From Parietaria judaica (taxonomy: Eukaryota; Streptophyta; Magnoliopsida; Rosales; Urticaceae), in contig OX940868.1 in assembly GCA_954871525.1 (NCBI GenBank), forward strand, positions 18,409,056 to 18,473,055: a stretch of 64,000 nucleotides of DNA, given 5' to 3'. Position 1 is the first letter of the stretch. Every line of letters starts with the position of its first letter. The position numbers and the translations under genes were made by a program. Below, in pieces: positions 20,757 through 30,795 of the stretch. The notes under the pieces are model-generated. The model was not told the origin of the DNA. It saw nothing but the letters and a program-made list of their open reading frames with translations, and ran no database searches.

Positions 20757-22397
20757 TTTGCTAAGTTCTTTAACGAGTCTCAGAATGAGAGCTTACTATT
20801 TCTCTTATTGTAGATTCATCCTAGTCGTGGAAAATCAAGCTTGTAGTTGTTGCCATGTATCACTTAATTATGGCCAGTTTGTCAGTATGATGTTTGATAA
20901 GATTTAGAGCAAATAGTTGTGTCGTATAACCTCTAATTCCTCTGATTGTTGACCGAGTTCTACGAATCAAGGTAGGATTCTATTATCACTTTTTTTTTAT
21001 TACTATTATGAATTTAGAAACTGTTCTTCGAATGTTAAATTTCTTTTAAAAAAAGGAATAAGTAATGATCTAAGATTGAATTAATTATTTATGAAATGTT
21101 GTTAAATGAAATTGTTTCCGCTTTGGGTGGACGTTGTTTCCGTTTTGGACGAATGTTGTTGTACCCGCTTCGGTTGGATGATGTTATACCCGCTGCGGGT
21201 GGATGATCGATGAGATTAGACATGCTGACGAGCAGTTGACTACTGCACAGTAGGTCAGATATTCGGGTCAGATATGGATATGATATGGTTGACCCAGAGT
21301 CAACACTCCGACCCACGCCACCTTGGCCGTCTTTGGAGGAGATTAGGATCCTAGTCGGGTCGAGGCACGGTTAGGGACTTTTAGTCCACTTGTGGTCGGT
21401 TTCCACTTAGACCTGATGGGGTTAGAGGTGAAAAGGCGCGTGAGTGTTATTGGCGTGGTAAATCGAAGTCCTTAGGGCTTTGTGGGTCGGATTGTGATGT
21501 TTTAATTTTAATTTCATGAAATTGATTGCGGAAAACTTATTAATAATTGGACTAATGACAGTGGCGCACAATGTCAGCTTTTGGATGAGGATTAACGAGA
21601 GTTGTTGTTTGGTCGCCTCAGCTTTCCATTTTGCTTCGTTGGACCATCTTAGGTGATCACTGCTAGTTATATGTAGCCCAAAATTTGTTGAAGTTGTAAA
21701 CTATGTAGTAATGGATTATATGATGATGGTTATCGTATTTTTAACTTTTATGGTGGCGTTGTACATATAATTGTAGATTATCAATATTTTGATGATGTAT
21801 CCAAGTCCCAATGGGCAATGTTAGTCCTGTTATATGATATTGACTTTGAATCAATATTTGTTATTTTATATGACATCGACGTTAATTAGTCAATGTTTGT
21901 CAAGTTTTTCATTACGTGAATTTTTGAGCGATCAATTCATAGTTTACATTTAGTCAATGTTATTTTTCTTATTTCTTCTAAACCCGGTTTAGGTTTAGTC
22001 GTTTGACATATTTTAATTTGCGTAGACTAATCCGGTTTACTAATTATGTTAGAAGTTAGAGACCCAACTCCGTCCCATTGAAAAACTGCCTTTATCATGC
22101 TTCCATTGAAAAACTGTCTTTAGTCAATATGTTAGGGCCTTGCTTTTAAAATAGAAAAAAGTGAGAGTAAGTTGAAGAAAAGTTTGGTAATAAGATCACC
22201 ATCCATGATACCATCATCATTCGATAAATAAAATTACGAAATCATAAAATAGCTAAAACAAGAAAGATCAAGTTGCCAAGTGAAATTAAACATTTTTGTT
22301 TGGAAACACAATCAATTATATTCAAGAGGCCGAAACAAATAATGCAGAAATAGGAGAAAGCAGAAATAAATAAATTCAGAAACAATAAATCACGTCA
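20757..22397. other. Intergenic DNA, possible LTR-like remnant
   Basis: No gene seen. Positions 21100-21680 are somewhat GC-richer, with the repeated word GTTGTTTCCG/GTTGTACCCGC and a GTCGGGTCGAGGCACGGTTAG stretch, and look like retrotransposon non-coding sequence, but I find no matched ends. Confidence 0.35.
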
Positions 22398-22458
22398 TCA
22401 CATCCATGCAATTAAACGACATCGTTTGCAGGTCACGTAATCCCTTGGCGGCGGTGTA

Positions 22459-22998
22459 TCAGAGACCGCCACCGTTAGTGCGAGTCCTGAGGTCGCCATT
22501 ATTGCCACCGGTAGCGCCACCAGTGAGCCCGCCACTATTGGCACCGCCAGAAAGACCGCCACCGGTCCCACCGCCAAGTATACCGCTGAGGAGCGGACCA
22601 ACCATGGGGAGGCGGCCGATGCCACCAATAGTTCGGAGGTCCAGAGCGGTACTGTCGCCAACAATAGGGAGACCGTTAGCCCCAATGAGGTTGCCAATAT
22701 TTCCATCGCCATGCAAACCGCCGGAGAGACCGCCACCGCGAGTGCCAGCGAGGCTGCCACCATCAAAGAGACCGCCACCGGTAGCGCCACTTTCGCCACT
22801 GCCAAGCATACTGCTGAGGAGCGGACCAACAAGGGGGAGGCCGCTGATAATGCCACCAGCAGCACCTTCGCCAGCAATGGGGAGACCGCCCGGGTTAGCC
22901 TGCAGAAGCTTCCTGGCAGGAGTGGAGGTAGCTGCGCCGCAAAGCAGGAGCATGATCAACAACACACCCAAATTCACTACCATCCTCAAACAAACCAT
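22459..22998 (-). CDS. Secreted glycine-rich protein (module 3)
   Basis: The gene is intronless and encodes 179 residues. A signal peptide (residues 1 to about 27, LLIMLLLCGAATSTPA) is followed by RKLLQ, as in the other two family members. The mature part is Gly-rich with a repeated hydrophobic word, LPLVGPLLSSMLGSG then LPMVGPLLSGILGGG, about 80 residues apart, each followed by a GATGGGL or GTGGGL run. A weaker LPIVGDST or LPIAGEGA word also recurs. No known domain is recognised. The repeated LPxVGPLL words could be processed peptides or membrane- or surface-binding segments; this is inference. It lies head-to-head with FMO-C, 3.3 kb apart. Confidence 0.75.
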   Translation of the reverse strand: MVCLRMVVNLGVLLIMLLLCGAATSTPARKLLQANPGGLPIAGEGAAGGIISGLPLVGPLLSSMLGSGESGATGGGLFDGGSLAGTRGGGLSGGLHGDGNIGNLIGANGLPIVGDSTALDLRTIGGIGRLPMVGPLLSGILGGGTGGGLSGGANSGGLTGGATGGNNGDLRTRTNGGGL

Positions 22999-23099
22999 CT
23001 TCTATAACGATCGATTCTTTTCCTTTTGATTGATGATGTTTAAGAGCTAATCAACTCTTATAGTTTAAATCTGTTGATGATGAACACAAACGCAGCTGA

Positions 23100-23110
23100 T
23101 CATATATATA
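23100..23110 (-). promoter_or_regulatory. TATA box of the module-3 secreted-protein gene
   Basis: The minus strand reads CTATATATATATG about 105 bases upstream of the ATG at 22998. Confidence 0.45.
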
Positions 23111-24131
23111 GTTACATTACATATATGGTAGTCAATATAAATGACCAAATGATACGGAACAACTTATGATATTAACGTGTAAGCCATTATATATTATGAT
23201 CTGCTTAGCTACACATCTATAATAATGTATTCATGTGCGTGCCTTCTGAGTCGTGCTAGTTAGCTTATCAAATATGATCGTATGATTTGGCTATATAATG
23301 TAGCCATAAGATTATGAAAATAGAATACTTTGTAGTTGCAGATATGTCATATATTTTGGATACATGAGTAGCCTTAATATTATGCCTAAGGCTCAAGCAG
23401 AACACCAATTTCTATAATAATGTATATATATATGTGTGCACGCGCCATACATAATTTGTACGTTTTGAATTAAAGGGTGTGTGTGGGTCGAATTCGGCTG
23501 CCTCGATCCCTAGCTACTTCAATTTGACCCGCCTGTTACGGTTTGGAATAAATAAGCTTAATCCAATCCGATATGTTTTAGAAAGCTCAGTCCAAACTGA
23601 TCGGATGACATTAAATTTGGTTGGATTAGATTAGGCTTTCATGTCCGAATAAAAGAAAATCAATGTACACAAATTAAACAAAACATATAAAATATCATGT
23701 ACTTAACAAAATTTTATACATATATATTTGAAACTTTATATCAGCTTAAATCCAATTACTGATCGTATTCAAACATGTTCAAATAAATTCAAACTAAAAA
23801 TACTGCTAACAAAATTTCAAAAGAGAACTGAAGATTGTGTAATGCCCAAGTGGCGTCTCTTATATTGAGTAAATTTACGAATTAATGTTAACCTATATAT
23901 GCGTTACTTATATTATGAATTATAATTATTATTATTATTGAAAGAGTTATATCATGAATTATAAACCATAGAACGGTGAATTAATTTCCAACACATAAAT
24001 TCATTATCTTTCATCTTATATAATCTGTTAGGTATGGATTTATGGAATTATATGATTATGAATATGCCCCTTTAAAGAATAGTATCTTATCGGGATGTTA
24101 TAAGATGTGACAGATAGTCGTCAATTTGTCA
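23111..24131. other. Upstream DNA of module 3
   Basis: No gene seen. Positions 23141-23375 and 23472-23545 match module 1 (3380-3570 and 5173-5245). The rest is AT-rich. Confidence 0.5.
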
Positions 24132-24140
24132 TATTATTAA

Positions 24141-25014
24141 GGGATAATAGCGGCAAAAGTGGCCAAAGTTAGGCCAAGTGTGCAAATAAGTGGCCAAACC
24201 GATTTAATATCGGCATAAATAGCCAAAGTTTACCAAACCGTGGACAGTACAAATTCCATCCATTTCATGTCAACGTCGTTAGTCCCGGCTCTAACTAACA
24301 ATGAGGCCAAAATTATTAACGAGATTATCACTTTTTTTACAAAGTTTTTAAAACACTACCCATTTTGGTACATTTTAATACACATAATGAGTAATATTTT
24401 TAAAAATATATTGTGGCTAAATGGGTATTTCCTTAAACAAAATTTCGGGTCTCTAACAATTAAATATATCTCAATAAAATAATATTACAAAGTCTCGATT
24501 TTAGCCTCGACTCTAACTAACAATGTTAGGCCAACATTATTAACGAAATTTTTATTTTGTACAAACGTATTAAAACATACATATTTTAGTTCATTTTAAT
24601 ACACACAATGAGTAATTAAAAAAAAAAAAAACTTGTGGCTAAATGGGTATTTTTGCTTATGGCAATATTTTTATATTTATTAGAGAATTTTTTTGTGCTA
24701 TTGATGTTGATATATTGTTTTTATTGTTCATGTAACATTTTTGAAGTTCATATAGTGTTCTTGATATTCATATATTATTTTTAATGTTGATTTTAGTATT
24801 AGTCTTCTTGATGTTCATATCATGTTTTCATATATTGACCTAAAATCTCAAACCAATTGAAAAAATAACGATTTTAGCGCTGACGTGGCTAACGGCGTTG
24901 ACATGAAATGGATGGAATTTGTACTGTCCACGGTTTGGTAAACTTTTTTAAATCAGTTTGGCCACTTATTTGCACACTTGGCTTAATTTTGGCCACTTTT
25001 GCCGCTATTATCCC
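24141..25014. mobile_element. Mutator-like MITE with 9-bp target duplication, 874 bp
   Basis: Inverted arms of about 140 bases lie at 24141-24285 and 24880-25014, sharing GGGATAATAGCGGCAAAAGT and the word GTGGACAGTACAAATTCCAT. The flanks are a perfect 9-bp duplication TATTATTAA (24132-24140 and 25015-25023). The core holds two diverged direct copies of a segment starting CTCTAACTAACAATG-GGCCAA (about 24287 and 24512). No transposase is encoded. Confidence 0.88.
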
Positions 25015-25023
25015 TATTATTAA

Positions 25024-25731
25024 TGTATTAAACATAATCTTAAGGGGTTTTGCCACCAATATCTCACATTAATATATTATATATTCTTAGCTAACAATAA
25101 TAGTAGCTTCCCAAAGGTGCAATTGGTGTTTTTATGCGTATGCAAAAAACAAAATCAAAAGAAGAAATAAAATCCCAATATTTAACGTAAGGGATAAATG
25201 CCGTTTGTTTAAGGATTTAAATAACTATTGTAGTCCTCCTTATAAGAAAATCAAGAGAAATTGCACTCAATATCCAATTTCCAATGTTAAGATTATATTA
25301 TGGCCATCTTTTGAAGAGATATCTTTTGTTAAATAGCCATTTACAATGACATGGCATTTAAAACTCAAATTTGATTCTTATTTTACTCTTTTAATTAACC
25401 ACAATATTATATTTTATATTTAATTTTCATTGTTTAGTTTAGTTAATATACCAAAAAATATTTTGAATTCGGGAGAAAGTGGAATTTATGGAAAACTCAA
25501 GTAAGTTAACTTTCATTAATAATTTCGTCTCTAGACAATACTTTTTGCCACGCATCACACCCTTGATTAACACATTATATCATTCATCTTTAATATACGG
25601 TATAAGTACTTATTTTTCTCTCAACACGTGCGTACATACAATATTATATTATATTGGATTCCTAAAGCTTTTGGTTGAATGATGATCAAATTGAGGAATA
25701 ACAAGAACAAAGACATACATAAAGCAACCAT
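25024..25731. other. Intergenic AT-rich DNA leading into the FMO-C promoter
   Basis: No gene seen. From about 25667 it matches the FMO-B upstream region at 14728 (TTTTGGTTGAATGATGATCA). Confidence 0.5.
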
Positions 25732-25736
25732 AATAA

Positions 25737-26095
25737 TGTTATGTGCCCGGAAGATCGATAAACTCGAAACGAGAAATTGGAAATTTTCGGCCAACACTCA
25801 CAAACCAAATCTCTTAGAGATTAAGTTTTTGAATGTGTATTGACTATCTTTTTCATTAGCTTAAGCTCTCTTAAATAAAGCATTATTACAATTTAATGGG
25901 TTGGACCGGGCCCGATTAAATAAACCCTCTGACATATTTAAATAGCCTAATAACATAGTTAAATAATTAAACGACATAATAAAAACGACAAACTCAACTT
26001 AAAAGAAACAACGAGATCGAAGACGATTTTATACTAAATACGAGAATGACATTAATTAAATAGACGACTTACTACTAAACCCTCGGGCCGAATCA
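25737..26095. mobile_element. Solo LTR, 359 bp, in the FMO-C promoter
   Basis: The segment starts TGTTATGTGCCCGG and ends GGCCGAATCA (TG...CA) and is flanked by the 5-bp duplication AATAA (25732-25736 and 26096-26100). The paralogous FMO-B promoter has the uninterrupted sequence at about 14785-14800, an empty site that confirms both edges. It lies 178 bases upstream of the FMO-C start codon and probably displaces or adds promoter elements. Confidence 0.88.
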
Positions 26096-26272
26096 AATAA
26101 AGATTACGGGGCATAATCATAAAAGCGGGAACGAATAGGGGCTTACAAGTAAATAATGACTTTTCTCATTAATCCGAACATTCCTACAACAAGCGACAGC
26201 GATTAACAACATATCAGTGGATTCAAAAAAAAAAAAAAAATTAACAACATATCAGTCAACACCGCAATTGAA

Positions 26273-29200
26273 ATGACAGAGTCAACCCCGCAACGACCTC
26301 TCACGTCCCGCCACGTGGCAGTGATCGGCGCCGGAGCCGCCGGCCTCGTGACGGCGCGCGAGCTCCGGCGAGAGGGCCACACCGTCGTGGTCTTCGAACG
26401 AGGGGACCGACTCGGCGGGACCTGGATCTACACGCCCGAGACCGACTCCGACCCGCTCGGGCTCGACCCGACCCGGACGGTGGTCCACACGAGCATGTAC
26501 GAGTCGCTGCGGACCAACCTCCCCAGAGAGGTGATGGGGTTCAGGGACTTCCCGTTCGTGGCTCATCGGAGAGTCGGTGATCACAGCGAGCGAGACCCGA
26601 GAAGGTTCCCTGGTCACAGAGAGGTTCTGATGTATCTGGAGGATTTCGCGAGAGAGTTTGGGGTCGAGAGCTCGGTGAGATTCGAGAGCGAGGTCGAGTC
26701 CGTGGCCATGGCGGAGAGCGAGAATCAGTGGAGCGTTCGGTGGAAGAAGAGAGGCGATTCGGGTGGAGTTGAAGAGCTCTTCGAAGCTGTTGTTGTCTGC
26801 AATGGCCATTACTCGGAGCCTCGTCTTGCTCAAATTCCTGGTAATTACCTGAATTGATATTTGAGTTTTGTTAATCTTCTGTGGTTAGTGTTGGATTCTT
26901 TGATTAGTTCGTTCTTCTCTTTGGAGGAACTATCTTAAGCCCGGTCTCGGCCCGGGTTTGGTCCGAAATTTGAAAACCATTTTTTATGTCAATATTTTGA
27001 GAGCTGGGAACTAGCCGATACTTTCGAAAACCGGGCCGACACGGGGATTTTATTTTCCAACTGATTTATCATAGTGTAGTTTTGAAGGTATATTTTGCTT
27101 ACAAATAACTAATTTTTACAAAAATATTTGATAAACTAGCCCGGCCTGGTAAACCGGGTTTTTTTTTTCTTTTCTTTTCAAAACCATGATACCCTGTGAA
27201 TCGGGGATGAAGTAGGGTCAAAAAGCCTAGTTCTCGGTCTAGGTTTCACCCCTAAATTATATGCGAAATTCGAGATTCTGATGAATGGAATGCGTTTACA
27301 TTCTCGTAGGCGTCGATGTTTGGCCCGGGAAGCAATTCCATAGCCACAGTTATCGTACACCGGAACCCTTCCGAGATCAGGTGTCTTTTCATTAAATTGC
27401 ATTATTCATGATACATGTTGACATGTTCTGTATATACCTTAAAGCACAAGAAACTATTCTCATGAATTAGAATAACAAAAAGAACAGGCGAGTTGTCGTG
27501 GTTCGGATCTCATTGATGCCGATCTCTTTACGGTCACAATGTTAATAACGCATTCAAGAATCTTATTTACAACCAGCAGCTGTTACGAGGTTTTTTTTTC
27601 TCTTACTTTCCACTAAAGATACGCCTTAGCAACGCTGCACACAAGCTCTTAAAATACCCGAAATACGCTACTGCTATACCATTTTACTTGTATCACAAGT
27701 ACTAATGAATTATCTTCCACACTAACTTCTGAGTTTTCATCGCAAAAGCCGTGGCGAAGTCGAGGTTTTTGGCGCCTTCACTTGTCTAAGTTTGATCCTT
27801 TCATAGATTTCCATTTCCTTTTCAGGTGGTAGTTATAATAGGGAGTTCAGCAAGCTCCATCGATATTTCTCGAGAAATAGAGAAGGTGGCGAAAGAAGTC
27901 CACGTGGCATCGAGATCGGTGACCAATACGGAAGCCATTGAGAAACTTCCTGGCTCTGACAACATACGAGTTCATCCCATGGTTGAGAAATCTCAACTGT
28001 GACCGAAACAATCAGTGTGTAATAAGTCTCTGGAACTACTTTGCTTAATCATGGTATGAACTGATGCAGATCAGAAGCGCCCACGTGGACAAGAGCGTGG
28101 TTTTCGAGGATGACAGTGCCGTGTTCGCTGATACCATTCTTCACTGCACGGGGTGGGTTTTATTTTCAGTGATGATGTTTCCTTCGCTTGAACGCTTTAA
28201 TGCGATTCAGAGTAAGACAGAGTGCTGATAGAAGCTAATATCCTTGTCTCTCTGAAGGTACAAATACCATTACCCATTTCTCGAGACCGATGGCCTCGTG
28301 ACGGTGGACGACAACCGTGTCGGGCCTCTGTACAAGCATGTTTTTCCCCCAGCACTTGCTCCGGCGCTCTCCTTCGTTGGCTTGCCGATTAGGGTAACTC
28401 GCTCATTTTTTTTAATTATAGCTTTCAATTAACTAAGTTAAAAGACTAATATTGACAATGAGCGTCCTTGTTAGGGCTTCTTTCACCATCCAAGTAAATC
28501 TCTCTTCGTTGTTTCGGCTAGGTCTTTCCTTTCGCCATGTTCGAGCTCCAGAGCAATTGGATTGCCGGTGTTCTCTCCAATCGAATTGAGCTTCCTACGG
28601 AATCGAAAATGATGGAGGATATCGCAGCCTTTTATGCCAAGCTTGAAGTTACCGGCATTCCCAAGCGATATACTCACGATCTTCTCAAGTACCCGGTGAG
28701 AATATTCGGAGAGATAATTAACTAAGTCTCGATATCAACCATTTTTTCAATTATATTGAAATATAATATAAGTGAAGAAGTCTCTTCGTCCGTGTCTTAT
28801 TCATGTTTGACTTCTATTATATATAACAGTGAGAATCATAATCTTTAATACACGTTTAGTTATCTCAATTTAATATATCCTAAAATCAAACTAACAAATT
28901 ATTCTCTATATTTTCTGAAATGCTAAAAAAAAGTTCACTAGTATTGAATTCTTTATAACCAAATTTATGAACGTATTGTATAGTACAAGAACAATTGATT
29001 TTTTTATTTTCTTATATAAATTTAACGAGATTAATAGTACGACACTCACGAACTATAATATGTAGAACTTTAATACTGAATGCAACAATCCTGGCTCCGT
29101 CAACTGGTTATGTTCGTCCTATAAAACCGCTGTAAAGCCTTCGGAGTGGTCTTTTGCAGTTCGAGTATGAAGACTGGCTCGTGGGTGAATGCGGTTGCAG

Positions 29201-29354
29201 AGAGTACGAAGAGTGGCGTAAAGAAATGTTCTCTCGAGTCTTCAAGAAACACGGAGCCAGATCGGCCACATACAGAGATGACTCCGGCGATGAAGATTTG
29301 ATTTTGCAAGCCGAACAAGACTTCATCAAATACTTGCCAACGCGGAGAGATTGA
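26273..29354 (+). CDS. Flavin-containing monooxygenase FMO-C (GS-OX-like)
   Basis: Seven exons join in frame: 26273-26840, 27310-27380, 27826-27981, 28070-28152, 28258-28393, 28522-28695 and 29160-29354, giving 460 residues. All introns are GT-AG. The FAD site GAGAAG is at residues 19-24, the FMO signature WPGKQFHSHSY at 194-204 and the NADPH site GSSASS at 219-224. It has the same exon phases as FMO-A, with exons 2, 4 and 5 of equal length. Exon 1 from 26490 on is base-identical to FMO-A, while the start of exon 1, the introns and exons 2-7 are clearly diverged. The promoter resembles that of FMO-B and holds a solo LTR. Predicted activity is NADPH- and O2-dependent S-oxygenation of an unknown substrate. 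Confidence 0.93.
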
Positions 29355-30795
29355 TCCATAGATTATGAAATGCTTGCTTTCAGATTTCAGAATGTGTAAC
29401 TATGAATTTGCATTAAGTTCTACCAATCGTTGATATCATTTTTCTATCGACTTCGTTTAGATCCGTTGTATAGATATAAAGTTTGGAATAAAGAAAACAA
29501 ATAAAACGAGACCTCGTGACAGTGATGCAATCATTAGAATTTGCGTATCTTGGAATGATTGAGATGACTTTCTCCAGATTGTCTTCTAAAGTTTACGATG
29601 TTTGGAGAATACTGGAGGCTGAAAATTTGGTGGAATACCGGTATAGACAAGGGGATCTTGCAAGAACCAAAGTTAAGAGTCGGATGATAAATCAGATGTT
29701 CAAACATCAAAAGAGTCTTTATGCTTTTTGTCATTTTTATATACAATTGGGCTCCCGAATTCGCAAGACATATCAACGTCGCAACACCGCAAGCCGCATT
29801 GCAAGCACAAGTGGCTAGGACCGGAAATTGAAGACAAGACATATCAACGTCGCAACACCGCAAGCCGCATTGCAAGCACAAGTGGCTAGGACCGGAAATT
29901 GAAGAGGATCGGATTTATTTAAATTGCTTTGAGTCCGTTATTTAGATTCCTTAAATATCGTGTGTTGTTTTGTTGTACGGCGCTAGGATGAAGAAATCGA
30001 GGAGGATGCCGTACAAAATTCCTCTTCGCAGAGGAACACACCGCCGATCACATGTGCTCACACGGGCACATATCAAATTGATTCATCTCTTGTAAACTAT
30101 TGATTAATTAATCTGGGTGAGCATCCGCATAGGTATGTTTGGTGTCTATCTCTTAGATTACGCAGGCTTTTTGGATTCTTGATTATTTGCTTATGATCTA
30201 TAAATATAAGCAAATAGATCTGACTTTACGCATACATTATGTCATTGCTTGACATCAAATAGTACCTTCAAAATCTAGCCAGATCGAGTCCCGTTGCTAA
30301 AACGTACGGTGGAAGTGAAGCGAGATTCTCATGGACTAATTTAATTACGCCGGTTTTACGTTTTATTGTACTACCTTCTTTTCTCCACATCGAGACCGAG
30401 CGAGAATTCGTCGAACTAGTCAGTTTCCAAACTGCAGATCATACAAGGAAAGTCAATCCCGGAAGAAGAAAATGAGAACTTCTAACAGACTGAAAAGAAA
30501 AGAGTGTTTGACAATAATGCCCACAAACTTTTCGTCAGTGTAGTTTTTGGCAATAATACCAAATCAAATTATCTGAAAGCGGTTGGTAAGATTACAAAAC
30601 AGAATGCAAACAAAAAACCTGAAGAAGCATTGGAGAATATCGATTGCAGACTTCTCTGGCTGCTATTTTGATCACAAGCAATACCTCTTTGAATAAACGG
30701 GCCTGTATCGATTGACGTTTTAAGAACATAACAAATTATAAATGCAGAATGTTATGCATCAAACTGTGCTCACCGGAGAACTATGTACGTGATTA
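29355..30795. other. Intergenic DNA right of FMO-C
   Basis: It contains the FMO-C 3' UTR (AATAAAG near 29489), a 100-codon open stretch at 29516-29818 that I do not recognise, and the 71-bp tandem duplication at 29764-29905. Positions 29900-30470 include moderately GC-rich non-coding sequence that could be an old retroelement piece; no ends were found. Confidence 0.4.
29764..29905. repeat. 71-bp perfect tandem duplication
   Basis: Two head-to-tail copies start at 29764 and 29835 (CAAGACATATCAACGTCGCA onward) with no difference that I can see, so the duplication is recent. Confidence 0.9.

Noticed and set aside
22406..23029. 207-codon plus-strand proline-rich frame
   Set aside because: The antisense shadow of the Gly-rich secreted gene; GGN on one strand reads as proline or alanine codons on the other.
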